The notes under the pieces were generated by a model, which had not been told where the DNA came from, ran no database searches, and saw only the letters and a list, made by a program, of their open reading frames with translations. A DNA stretch of 64,000 nt from Niebla homalea. Its lineage: Eukaryota > Ascomycota > Lecanoromycetes > Lecanorales > Ramalinaceae. The stretch's first letter is position 1; the number at the start of each line of letters is the position of its first letter. Positions 22,352 through 33,301 of this stretch are shown in pieces. The translations under genes were made by a program, and so were the position numbers. The DNA is taken from NCBI GenBank assembly GCA_019925105.1, contig JAHGAU010000001.1:496001-560000 (forward strand), in the 5' to 3' direction.

Positions 22352-23103
22352 GATAGGGTTTAGTCCAACTGGTCGAGTAGCTTGCGAAGGAGGTACAGGT
22401 ATCGGTGAGAAGATTCTCTTCCCACATCCGGTTACCGCACAGGCTCAGAGTAATTGGCTTAGTCAAGATTATGCCTCGAGCCCTTGAGGGTCCGAACTGT
22501 CTTGCTGGAAAACTCCTCTAGGCTTGCCAGAGAGAAAGGCTTTTTTGGAGGTTCGGGGACGATATCTCGAAGTCCTAGAGGATCGGAATTACTCACGATG
22601 ACCCTGATAGCGCAAGCGCTCGAGTAGCGGGCCTTTTGGGCTTTGCCACAAGAATTGTGATGATGAGATCAATGGATCATCGCGTTTGACGGTTCGCGAA
22701 CTCGAAATTTGGCGACGATATTACGACCCACGCTAGCTTTTTCAAGTGATGGTGGAGGAGGTTGGTCTCCAACGGTGCAACCATCATGAGGAGCACAGAC
22801 CATTTATTCGCACAATTGGAGCAATCCTTCGCAGTGCAACTCGAACCATTCGCGCCTACTCGGCTTCTTTTCGACCTTACCAGGGATCTGGCGAGCGAAG
22901 CTCAAAAGGGTCTCCCAGATTGCTGCCAATACAGCAATTCGGTACAAGCTTCAAGGTGGCCAGAAACAGAGTATTCGGCATCAATGTGAATCGTCTGTTC
23001 TTGCTTGAAGATGGCCTGAAAATTGCTTTAGATCCTGCAACCCAAGGAACACATTCGCAGAGTACAGTTAAATTTGTAGCTCCGAATTTCTTACGTCGAA
23101 TTA
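22352..23103. other. Intergenic region between F-box gene and FMP25
   Basis: It contains the promoter of the F-box gene and the 3' flank of FMP25. A 139-aa plus-strand frame (22746-23165) runs into the FMP25 coding region on the other strand and has no recognisable domain. Confidence 0.4.
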
Positions 23104-24891
23104 CTATACGCCTGAGTAAACGGCACTACACATTCTGCCGCACTCTACTCTTTGTTCCATACTAACTTTCCGTCCGCCGATGTTGACGTTGTGTCTCGGG
23201 GTGATTTGGAAGCGATGCTCTTCTTTCCGCTTTGCCCTTTCCCTCTCCGCAACGCTGTCAAGGGGGGCAATGTAGCCCGGTAGGGCGACGTTGTTCCTTT
23301 TACCCATACCAAGCTGATAGTACTCATTTCCACCCCACCAGACAATGTCAGCACCCCAATTCGTATCATTAGGACTATCCCTCGAAGATGCTCCTGCTTG
23401 CACCTGTGTGACATTGTCCATTGTAGCGCTGGCGTGTGTACTGCCAACCACGAGCTGCTTCAGGCGGATGGGAATGATCATTTTCTTGGCTTCGTCGTAC
23501 TCGAAGAGCCCGCTAAGAGCCTTGATCTTGATCGGCGTGCCTTGCACATGACTCCAGCGCCCTGTTCCAAGCTGACCCAGGATGCCTTGGCCGCAGGCCC
23601 AGGTATCGGCAGTAATGCGACCCAGCGCGTTACTGCCGGTTTCTGTTTCTCCAGGCCTGCTGATACGAGTCGCGTCGATAGTGAAGAAAGAATTGACACC
23701 CCCTGCGGCGACGGATGTGACTTTGGGGGAAAGGTTTGTGCCAGCGTAGAGACGAGAGATAGGTACCAGAGAAGGTGCATCTATGTATGGTGACTCATTG
23801 CTGGGGTCAAAGCCCAGCTGGCCAGATGTGTTGTCTCCAAATGTGAACATTCTGCCCTCCTTGTCTAGTGCAAGGGAGTGATAGTCACCAGCTGCAATGT
23901 CGCTTACCTCAAATCCTCTTAAGGTGGTGATCTCATGGGGCTGGTCATAAGGACCTTTTGGGCGCGTAGTCCAGTTGAGACCTGGCACTCCCATCTCTCC
24001 GCGAGCTGGAAAGTCTTCGCTGCTCGAGGCTGCACTGAACAGGCGCCCTGTGGACGTGAGAATCAGGAGGTGCTCCAATCCGGAACAAATTGACGAGACC
24101 TTTTCGCCCCAACCGAGGTCTTTGGGCTTGATAGTTCTATAGCTCAACGTTGAAGATGATGGCCAGAAGGGAATCCACGAGCCCTCGGAAGCTTTTGGAC
24201 CCTGGGCCTGATCCTCCTTCGAGACAGGTAATGAGTATACCGTCCCGTTGGAGCCCAATGCTATGATCCGGTTCTTAGACAGTGTTATTGACTTGAGATT
24301 CTTCCCAACCAAGGTCTGCGTCGGCTCTCTTATCTCCCTCGAATAGCCAGTGCCCCACTGGACCAGGTCACCCTTCTCTGTTATTGCCGCACCAAAATTC
24401 CTGTCAAGCTTCAAATCACGTAGTAATTGTCCATCGAAATAAGCTATCCTTCTCGGTGTCTTGATCGAAGTCTCTTCAGAGTCTGGCGCAACCACCCTCC
24501 CGCTGTTAGAGCCCCACGCATACACTCCCGGATTCTCCCAGCTCCTCTTGACTTGCAAATGCTGTGAGCTTATTACGTCGCGGCTTTGTTCCTTGGTGAG
24601 ACCCTTTGTCTTTTTTGTCTTCTCAATCGTCATCTCCGCAGGAGCCGGAGGGGCATCTGCGTACAATTCGTTGAAAGGTAGACTGCTTGATCCTTGGTAC
24701 ACAGCCGCTCCTAGTCCAACTCCCAGCATGCAACGCAACACGAGCTGACCAGTGCTCATGCCATGATGGGGCGGTGGGCTTCGCCAGTCATGCACACGTC
24801 GCTGTTGAGCTATCCTCGAACGTCGTATCCCTCGGGGTGCCGATCTAGTAAAGCCTTTGACAGCACATCTAAGGTTTTGTGACGCCCGCAT
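23104..24891 (-). CDS. FMP25: FMP25-like mitochondrial RCC1-repeat protein
   Basis: Intronless, 595 aa. The N-terminus is arginine-rich and lacks acidic residues (MRASQNLRCAVKGFTRSAPRGIRRSR), as expected for mitochondrial import. A likely single membrane span follows near residues 48-67 (LVLRCMLGVGLGAAVY). The rest is a set of RCC1-type beta-propeller repeats: YAWGSNSGRVV, LVQWGTGYSRE, ICSGLEHLLILTSTGRLF, IAAGDYHSLALDKEGRMFTFGDNTSGQLG, WACGQGILGQLGTG and WWGGNEYYQLGMG. This order matches fungal Fmp25, an inner-membrane protein that in yeast is linked to respiratory complex III assembly. It is divergent from the YMC1-like carrier gene, 382 bp away. Confidence 0.85.
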   Translation of the reverse strand: MRASQNLRCAVKGFTRSAPRGIRRSRIAQQRRVHDWRSPPPHHGMSTGQLVLRCMLGVGLGAAVYQGSSSLPFNELYADAPPAPAEMTIEKTKKTKGLTKEQSRDVISSQHLQVKRSWENPGVYAWGSNSGRVVAPDSEETSIKTPRRIAYFDGQLLRDLKLDRNFGAAITEKGDLVQWGTGYSREIREPTQTLVGKNLKSITLSKNRIIALGSNGTVYSLPVSKEDQAQGPKASEGSWIPFWPSSSTLSYRTIKPKDLGWGEKVSSICSGLEHLLILTSTGRLFSAASSSEDFPARGEMGVPGLNWTTRPKGPYDQPHEITTLRGFEVSDIAAGDYHSLALDKEGRMFTFGDNTSGQLGFDPSNESPYIDAPSLVPISRLYAGTNLSPKVTSVAAGGVNSFFTIDATRISRPGETETGSNALGRITADTWACGQGILGQLGTGRWSHVQGTPIKIKALSGLFEYDEAKKMIIPIRLKQLVVGSTHASATMDNVTQVQAGASSRDSPNDTNWGADIVWWGGNEYYQLGMGKRNNVALPGYIAPLDSVAERERAKRKEEHRFQITPRHNVNIGGRKVSMEQRVECGRMCSAVYSGV

Positions 24892-25273
24892 GACTGATAC
24901 CGGCTGGCTTGACAGAGTCTGGTTTGATAAGGCTGGTTAATGGCTCAGAGTCAAGGCATGCCTCCGATCAGATATCTAGATTGGTTGATCACGATGCATT
25001 CGCTATATCGCTGCAAGTTTGATGTAAGTCGCATTGACTTTGGATAATGCGTCATGATCCTCAAAGTCTCCCACTCGCCATAGGGCTGAAAATTTCCAGT
25101 GCCAGGGACTTCCCACTCTAAGCGCAATAATTTAGGCTATCATGCTCGACAATGCGCACAGTGCTGGAAAGTCCAGCGAGCTAACAAACGAAACGATGAA
25201 ACACCCCATCCAAAGGATAATGTTCGCTCCTTCCACATAAATTTGCAATTTTCTGAATAGTTTGTTCCCAGGG
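24892..25273. promoter_or_regulatory. Divergent promoter between FMP25 and the YMC1-like carrier
   Basis: The 382 bp separate the starts of two genes for mitochondrial inner-membrane proteins transcribed away from each other. I see no convincing TATA box. Coordinate control is inferred only from the arrangement. Confidence 0.4.
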
Positions 25274-26851
25274 ATGGAACTGGGGGAAGCTGATGTAGAG
25301 GTTGGTGGGTTCAAGAGAACACTGAAGGATCTCTTTGCGGGTGCTGCCGGCGGCATCGCTCAGGTATTGCTTGGTCAGTCCGCTCCAATTTGTTTGCGGT
25401 CATCATATCTACAACGCAGTCATGTCGATTTGATAAACGATATACCATTCTTTGAATTATATGGTTCTCACGCGAAAAGCATCCAAATCTTTGAATAGAC
25501 TTTCTGAACGTGATGCTCCTAAGCGATGGATACAGTTCTCACTCTCTGAAATACTAAGGATGCGGTCAAAACACTGGTAGCAATAATCATTACTATCTTA
25601 TCCTAAGTGTGATCTCGTTTGCGTACAGTGCCTTGCAAGTTAAGTAGCTCTTAGCTCAGGTGCATCAGTGTATGATATACTTGTGCCCTGTCATCTCGAA
25701 AACATTATTCATCTTGCTTTGCAGCTCAAAGACCATTTCCAGAGAAAAGGATTTCCTACCCTTTTACCGGACGCTGACCATGAAATGCCAACACAGGACA
25801 GCCATTCGGTAGGATGTCTATATAACAAGCCAATAGGACCCTAGCATCTCACAAGCAGAACAGATATCGTCAAAGTCAGACTCCAAACCACCTCACAATA
25901 CTCCAGTGCCCTTGATGGCGCCACCCAGATCTTCAAGAATGAAGGCCCCCTCGCATTCTACAAGGTCTCCCCATCCCAATCCTCACATTACGAGCAAAAC
26001 CGCTGACCGTTCCTTTCTCAAGGGAACGTTGACCCCTCTCGTGGGCATAGGCGCTTGTGTCAGTATCATCCAATTCCTCATCCCAAAATCCCCCTTTCGA
26101 AACTCATCCCCCCTGCCCCCCTTTAGGTGTCCATCCAATTCGGCGCCTTCCACTACGCCCGCCGCCGCTTCGAAGCCCGCAACACCCTCCTCTCGCCGAC
26201 CACCCCGCCCACCCTCTCCTACACCCAATACTACGCCGCCGGCGCCTTCGCCGGCATCTCCAACTCCATCATCTCCGGCCCCATCGAGCACGTCCGCATC
26301 CGGATGCAGACCCAACCGCACGACCCCGCCCAACGACTCTACACCGGCCCCATCGACTGCGTCCGCAAGCTCTCCGCCCACGAGGGCGTGCTGGCGGGTC
26401 TGTACCGCGGGGAAGCCGTGACGATCTTGCGGGAGGCCCAGGCATATGGGATGTGGTTCCTCTCGTTCGAGTACCTGATGAATGCCGATGCGCGGCGCAA
26501 TGGGGTGCAGAGGAGTGAGATCCCGCAGTGGAAGGTGGCGACGTATGGTGGGTTGGCCGGGGAGGCGCTGTGGTTGGGGAGTTACCCGTTCGATGTGGTG
26601 AAGAGTAAGATGCAGAGTGATGGGTTCGGGGCAGGGAGGAGGTATGCGGGGATGCGGGATTGTTTCAAGAAGACGTATGTGGGGGAGGGGATGAGGGGGT
26701 TTTGGAAGGGGATTGGACCGACGTTGTTGAGGGCAATGCCGGTTAGTGCTGGGACGTTTGTGGTGTAAGTATCTTATAGAGTGAGTGTGAGTGTGAATGT
26801 CGTTGCTGATTGAGAGACAGGGTCGAAATGGCAATGAGAGCAATGGGATGA
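25274..26851 (+). CDS. YMC1: Mitochondrial carrier, YMC1/YMC2 type
   Basis: Six exons: 25274-25373, 25797-25808 (12 nt), 25864-25964, 26023-26058, 26127-26764 and 26821-26851. All junctions are GT-AG and the total is 306 codons (305 aa), the usual carrier length. The three carrier signatures are present: GQPFDIVKVRLQ, GPIEHVRIRMQ and YPFDVVKSKMQ. The splicing restores FAGAAGGIAQVLLGQPFDIV and LAFYKGTLTPLVGIGACVSIQF, family sequence of the YMC1/YMC2 branch. In yeast these inner-membrane carriers are linked to organic- and amino-acid transport and glycine metabolism; the exact substrate here is uncertain. The first intron is 423 nt with a gctgacc branch site. The microexon encodes part of GQPF and is easily missed. 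The end reads VVVEMAMRAMG. Confidence 0.9.
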
Positions 26852-26953
26852 TGGTACCACAGTTTTTATCTGATGACGCACAATGGTATATGTGGTGTTT
26901 ATAGACATAGACTTCAACAGCCTAGTGAGCTTCTCAACAGTCAGGATATCTTG

Positions 26954-28271
26954 TCAACTCCCAAGTTCAGCTCCGTGATAGCCCAAGTTCTTGCCAATTT
27001 GCGAATTCCTTGACCTGTTCGCCCCGCCATCAGCCGCAGGACCCATCCCGCTGTCCCCTGTATTCGCCAGCCCTGTCGACGCTTCTACCGCCCTTGGACT
27101 CGCATTCATCCTGTCGGCTATCCGCTTCGGCCTATTCGGTCTATACGTGATCTCCCCTGACAAGGCAGCCTCCCTCCTATTCATTTGACCCTCCTGCCCT
27201 GCCCTCCCCAACGCACCAGCAATCACCTGCACACACCTCGGACTATCATCATTCGCGGGGATCGGGTACGTGACCCACGTCGGATTCGCATCGGTATCAA
27301 TGATCCCAATGGTGGGCACCCCGTGCATCCCGCACTCATGCAACAGGACCCAATTCTCCATCGGATTCAAGCACACCACGAGATCGGGCTTCAGCGCCGA
27401 GGCATCCCTCACCGCGGCCCCCTGCCCGGGGACCTCCCTGTCGAATTCATCCACGACTTGTGTCTTGCACGCCCGGAGGATCTGGTCGCCGTTGGTGATA
27501 CTGCCCGGGGTCCAGCGATCGAACAGGTGACATCCCCCCGCCATCGTCGCGGCGGTGATGACACATCGATCCTGGCCCGGTCGGGTGCCGACGAAGAGGA
27601 TCAAGCCGCCGCGCTCGACGACGGATGAGACGACGCGGCAGGCTCGCCGTAAGTGTGCGGCTGTCACGTCGAGGGAGATGACGTGGATGCCCTGCCGGAT
27701 ACCGAAGATGTAGCGGGAGTTTGCAGGGTTCCAGTGGGATGTTTTGTGGCCCAGATGGGCTTGCGATGCGAGGAGGAGCTCGAGGGTGATGTCGGAGGGG
27801 CGGGGGGGGTCGGTGAGGAGACGGTGGGGTTGGTAGCCTTTTTCTACGGTAGTACCAAGGTGGCTTTGTAGCTTCTCTGGGATTTGTTAAGAAAAGTAAG
27901 AAGTGGAAGGGGTGTAAATGGAGGGATAGGGCGTACGTTGCCTGCGATGGCGATCGAAGATATATTTGGTGCCATCGCCCCGAAGCTGCTGAGATATTTG
28001 CGTTCGTGGATCGATTTGGGGGACGTATTGGACACCTGATTCCTGTGCTTGTGATTCAATGGATTGTGTCTCTCGGGTGGCGTTACTGAGGGACTTGTCA
28101 ATTGCTTGAGTGGTATCTTGTAGATCTTGGAGGTCTGTCTCGGTGGCTAAAGATCGCGTCCATTGCCTGGTTGGTTTGTTAAGTCGGTGGCCTACAAATC
28201 ATCAGCTTCGTATTAATGATAAAGTCTTTAAAACCCCTACCCTGCCGTATCAGTGCTTTCCGGACAATCAT
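26954..28271 (-). CDS. MRP4: Mitochondrial small-subunit ribosomal protein uS2m
   Basis: Exons 28271-28241, 28191-27937 and 27876-26954 close in phase at 403 codons (402 aa). The start MIVRKALIRQGHRLNKPTR is a typical basic mitochondrial presequence; no other in-frame ATG fits the upstream exon. After a Gln-rich linker the uS2 domain begins with LLLASQAHLGHKTSHWNPANSRYIFG. It continues IRQGIHVISLDVTAAHLRRA, GGLILFVGTRPGQ, GCHLFDRWTPGSITN, PDLVVCLNP, and GIIDTDANPTWVTYPIPANDDS, the uS2 core diagnostic segment. It forms part of the mitoribosome head/body interface. It is divergent from COG3 with only 153 bp between the two start codons. Confidence 0.92.
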
Positions 28272-28424
28272 TGTTGACTATGAAAGCTTTGAAACTGACT
28301 GTCATCGAAAAAGATCTCTCGATTGGGACTCCAGCGGACGATTTCCGCACCAATCTTGAAGCTTGAACGAAGTGACACGAGAACGCTTCATTTTCATTGG
28401 AAAGTACTCATTGCAGCTGTGATA
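28272..28424. promoter_or_regulatory. Compact divergent promoter between uS2m and COG3
   Basis: Only 153 bp separate the two start codons, so both 5' UTRs and both promoters must overlap or be very short. No TATA box is evident. Confidence 0.5.
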
Positions 28425-31358
28425 ATGTATGACGATGCTTCATACTACTACGAACAATTTAATGCCCCAGCTCAGCAGCAACAGCAAACCAACAAGCCTG
28501 TGCACAAGAGGAAACAGTCACTGCTCGAGCAACCTAGCGTCAGCAATGTACTACGAATCCCCCCACCTTACATTGCCATTGTCTGATAATTCGCTGCAGG
28601 AGGATACTCAAGCTGATGGTCGACTAGATGGCCCCGCTCTCGAGCCTACACAGGAACACCAATTCCCCAGCCCACCGCAGGCTACCCTGAAGAGGCGCGC
28701 CCAGTCGTATACCGACTTTCATTATGCAGTCAGATCTGTTTTGGGCAAGGAGGCAAAGCCCATTGAGCGCCGAAAATCGGTCTCAAGGCTCACGAGTGAT
28801 CAAATACAGAGCTTGAAGATAGAAGATGGCATCGAGAACGATCTGGATTTTGCGGATTGGTACATTGATATAGAAAAATCATTGCTCGATTCCAGTCATG
28901 ATGAGTTCACGTATGTTCAATGCGTGAGGCCGGTCCAGAGGCATATCTAATTGCTATGCTCAGGGAGTACCAGAAGCGATTGGCACTTTCAGAAAGCCAT
29001 CTCGAAGGCCTCTTGTCAGACACAACATCTACGCTTGACCTTCTTGACGACCTGGCCAGATCGTTCAAGGCGGTTGAGGCACAGACGTCCACATTTCAGA
29101 ATCAATGTGAAGGCTTGATCAGTGAGCAGACGCGTCTAGAACAATTGGCAGATGACTTGGAACACAACCTGAAGTACTATAACTATTTGGAGCCCGTGAC
29201 ACGAAGACTGAATGCCCCGGGAGCTGGGAGCATCGTAAGGGGCAAGGACTTTTCTGAGATGCTTGCACGTATCGATGATTGCCTCGAATACATGGCAGCC
29301 CATGTAAGTCCTATCTGTCTCGTGTGGCGGTCCGGCGCTGATAGCCACAGCCCAAGCACGAAGAATCGGCCACGTACCTATCGAGATATAGACTTCTGAT
29401 GACGAGAGGACTCACATTGATCAGAGTCAATTTCGTAGGCGGTCTTCGAGACATTGCCTCAGATGTCTCAAGGCGCATTGCTGACAAGCAGCTGAACGAT
29501 ACCACCATGTCTGCGCTCCTATACGCCAAATTCCGCGTTGGTGCTGCAGAACTCAAAGAAGTAGCCCAGGAGATCCGCAAGCGAGCAACCATCCTAACCG
29601 GCGAGAACACCACCCAAGAAGGAGAGTACCAGAGCTTGATGAATGAGCTCTACACGAGCTATTCTGCCACCCGTGGTAGACTTGTGATTCCACTGGTGCG
29701 GAAGAAGATCAACGACATAGCCATGGCTCCAAGCACCTCGAAAGATTTGGTGGCGTTTGCTCGAACTGCAATTGGGTACATTCGTGGCATTTGCGCCGAT
29801 GAGTATGAGCTATGGCGTGAGTGGTTCGAGGGTGAAGATGGCATGTACGATTTTCTCGAATACGTCTGCGAGCCGCTTTACGATCATCTTCGTCCTCGCA
29901 CCATTCACGAAATTCAATTGCTCAAGCTCTGCGAGTTGTGTACTCTCCTTCAAACGAGATACATGCATGATCAGGACGAAGATGCGGAGCCGCTGGAAGC
30001 CAACCAGCTAGATTTCTCACTCCTGATCCACCCGGCTCTTGAAGATGCCCAGACAAGACTCGTCTTCCGCACGCAAGCTATCTTACGGGACGAGATCGAG
30101 AGGTACAAGCCCAAGAAAGAGGAGCTCGACTATCCCGCCCGTAATCGCCGCGTCTCCCTATCGGGCACCAAAACCTCAAAGGCTCCAACGTCTGGTCGCA
30201 AAGCTTCCTCCACGGCAGAAGCTACGACTCCTGTTCCCAAGACTCCAATTATTGTTGAAGAAGATGACTCTCCTAGTGGTCGATGGAACCTCGACACTGA
30301 AGCCACCTTTAATGGATGGTATCCTACCTTACGCAAAGCTATATGGCTTCTAAGTCGCATTTACCGTCTTGTCAATGTGGGTCTTGTTGTTCGATCATCC
30401 CTCTTTCGCCCCCTTACTTTTTCCTCTCCGCCACCCTCCCCAATCCCACTTTGTCTGCAGTCCCTGACTCCCACTGACCAATTGTTAGTCCACCGTCTTT
30501 GACGATCTTGCACATAACATAGTCCACACAACTACCTTCTCCCTCCTCTCCGCCTCGTCTACCATTTCTACCCTGCCCCATCGTACTCCCGCAGACGGCC
30601 GTCTCTTCCTGATCAAACATCTTCTCATCCTCAAATCCCAAATCGTCGCCTTCGACATTGAGTACACCACCCCAGACATCACCATCTCCTTTCCTCCCAC
30701 ACTGACCTCAACCTTCCACGAACTGCGCGACCGCGGCGAATCACTCTTCTCGCCCTTAGCTTGGCTTCGCCTCATTCGCTCCCTAGGCTCAGCAGGCAGT
30801 TTAATGCCCAGCGTAGTCGAAAACATGTTCGACGCAAAAGTCGAGCTGGACACGCGGCTCCGAAGCGTCATCAACGAGTTTGTTGCCAGCTTCGCCAACG
30901 CCATCACAGCACCCATCGACAGGTCTGCCACGCAATCACCACGCTTCGACGCCCTGACCGCGGTGGCCAAGGTACAGGAAGTGGCAGAGAAGCGCGAGAT
31001 CCCCGTGCTAAAACGGAAATTGGAGGAGTACATGGATGATGCGAGAACGAGGGAGACGTTGACGGCGGCGGTGGTGGAGATGGTGGTGGCGAATTATGAG
31101 GCGTTTTATGATGCGAGGGCGGAGCAGTTGGCGAAGGAGGAGAAGAATGGTGGTGGGAAGGGTCAGGGAGGGGCGAGAAAGAGTAAGAAAGGGAAGGGGA
31201 GGGATGATGAGGTATGGGATGTTGATATGTTTACTGAGTGGGCTGGTGGTGCATTTGGGGTGCAGCAGGGACATTACCTAGGGGAAGACGGTGGCAGCAG
31301 TGTTGCTGGCAGCAGTATCAGGAGGGCGAGGAGTGTCAGCTATACGGGGAGCATTTGA
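28425..31358 (+). CDS. COG3: Conserved oligomeric Golgi complex subunit 3
   Basis: Five exons: 28425-28547, 28600-28910, 28964-29303, 29351-30376 and 30489-31358. The introns are 52, 53, 47 and 112 nt, and the frame closes at 890 codons (889 aa). The start MYDDASYYYEQF is chosen because it is the first ATG of the frame that splices into EDTQADG. The Sec34/COG3 core follows: NDLDFADWYIDIEKSLLDSSHDEF, then LEQLADDLEHNLKYYNYLEPVTRRLN, YLSRYRLLMTRGLTLIRVNF and YSATRGRLVIPLVRKK. COG is the tethering complex for retrograde transport within the Golgi, and COG3 is one of its essential lobe-A subunits. The C-terminus is rich in Gly/Lys and Glu (GKGQGGARKSKKGKG) before the final SVSYTGSI. Confidence 0.93.
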
Positions 31359-31608
31359 GCAGATGTTGGTGGGTCTGGATCAGGAACGCGGGCAAGAAAT
31401 GAGCCACAATATGATGCTACGGTTGGCCGATACACGGTGGACATTCAATCGCGTAGCATCACTTGAGCTGTAAGGCGATTTGTGCGCTCTTGCTGAGCTC
31501 ACTCATCTGTCTATTGCCCTCGAAGTTTTTGCTCACGAGCAAAATCCAAATTTTTGCTGCAAGTTCGACCTCCGAGTTACTCATCGACAATATCTGCATA
31601 CTAACTTG

Positions 31609-32660
31609 GTCCCGGCGCACCACAAAACCCATCCCGGCGCCTCCAGCATCGAATCCGAATCACAAAAACCAGTTCTGAACCAGTTGCGTACCACTCATCC
31701 ACCGATTCCGAAGTGTTCCTTTGGCAATGGTCGACATTCGATCTATCCCCGTTCAGGAAAATCTTAACCCTCCAGCGTCGAACCACGGTATCAGTTAAGA
31801 ACCAGTTACGACCCAGTTACGCAGCAATCGTCCACTCGATGGCGAACAACTCACGCTAGTCCATCTTTGAGAAAATCTCGGCTCTTCCAGGATTGAATCG
31901 GTTCCCAGTTGCATAGCAGTTGCAAACCCATTACAGAAGCACAGGTCCCCGTTCGATCCATCCCTCTTCAGGAAGATCTCTGCTGAACTGGTGGGTGCAA
32001 CTGTCTTGCAATCGTCACTGGCTGGAAATAGTAAATAATAGTGCAGCATTGGGCCGTCATTGGGTTTCCGACTGTATCGGACGCTGGAAGACCAGTGATT
32101 CTCCCGAAAAGGAAGGAGTGCGGTCCTTTGCTGTTGGCCAATTGGGTGTTTCCCAAACGACCACGTTCATTCAATCCTCTTCGGGAGAATCTCAGGTCCT
32201 CCGGCGTTGGGGTTATGAGACAGCCAACAGCCAGCGCGTCCGATAGCAGACGAGTTGCAGTTCTTCCACTTTAGGAGAAACTCAGCTCTTTCTGGCGTCG
32301 GAACACGGTAGTTGGAATCAGTTACGGAGCAGTTGCAGACCACCCAGGACGCACTTCAGCACTTCTCACGTCATTGGCGAATATGTCGGAGTAAGCATCA
32401 CTATGCCTTTTCCGGAGAAATGCAGCCTCTCCAGCGTCGAAGCAGGGTGATGAGAAAAGCCAGTTGCAATCTGGTTACATACCAGTTCAAAACCACTTCA
32501 AGATCATTGACAGACGATCGGCGACCAAATAACACCTTACTCCTTGAAGAGAAACTCTGACCTTCCAGCGTCGACTCTTGGCTTCGGAAAACCAGTTGCA
32601 GAATAGTTAGACACCAGTTCCATCCCACTTCTCCATCTCTTCAGGAGAGGTCGCTGACCT
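31609..32660. repeat. Degenerate interspersed array of ~100-140 bp units, one inverted
   Basis: About eight diverged units share a pattern: a (T/A)GGAGAAA(C/T)TC box, a CTTCCAGCGTCGAA-like box, then one to three CCAGTTGCAG/CCAGTTAC boxes. Examples of the middle box: CTCCAGCATCGAAT near 31639, CTCCAGCGTCGAAC near 31771, CTCCGGCGTTGGGG near 32200, CTGGCGTCGGAAC near 32293, CTCCAGCGTCGAAG near 32429 and TTCCAGCGTCGACT near 32562. Between about 31973 and 32115 the same boxes occur on the opposite strand (TTCCAGCGTCCGAT read in reverse). It codes for nothing recognisable and lies between COG3 and the second HET gene. I do not know this repeat. Confidence 0.7.
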
Positions 32661-33301
32661 AGACTCCTTCCTTCCTGGCAGACTTATCCTTATCTTCCAG
32701 TATTCTGTATTGCCGCCTTCCCAGTCTTTGGATTGGATGACAAAGCTCAGCAAATTGTAGAAAAGGTGGCAGAACGGTCACCGCTGAATTACAGATGGAT
32801 GGATTACAGACGGTTTTTCTTTCCCTCCGACCAACCTCAGACAATACAATAATCCCAACCCCCTCTTTCTTTTTTGACCTACTTGCGGATCCTGTTCTGT
32901 CCTCTAGAGACTTATGCTGTAATATTTGTACGCTTAAAGATTTCAACTAAATTGCATTGAACATTAGGATGAACGAAGTCAGTTAACTGGATCCTTGCAC
33001 CTCCAAAGCGGCGACGATTACTAATTCCGTTTGTGGATAGTGAGCTTTAGCTTGTAGATAGTGATGAAAACTCTTTCATAAAGACCGTTCAAAGAAGACA
33101 TACGATGTAGGAATGATGGCTCACGATCCATAGAGGGCGGATCTTGACCAATGATATATGACAGTTGCTCCATCATTCACACCAAGGGAAATGCACCTTC
33201 AACATCTTCTTTCCTGTCCTAAACCTGGCTTTCCGGCCTCATGACCTCCCCTTGTATGATCTCCTCATCCCGGCTTCCTGCAGAAACTCCAATTATATGA
33301 C
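32661..33301. other. Intergenic, no supported feature
   Basis: It lies between the repeat array and the 3' end of the second HET gene. No gene, RNA or clear repeat was seen. Confidence 0.4.

Noticed and set aside
25906..26518. Plus-strand Pro/Ser- and Arg/His-rich frames of 153-171 aa, and a 286-aa minus-strand frame
   Set aside because: They are low-complexity shadows of the carrier gene, whose spliced frame has three carrier signatures.
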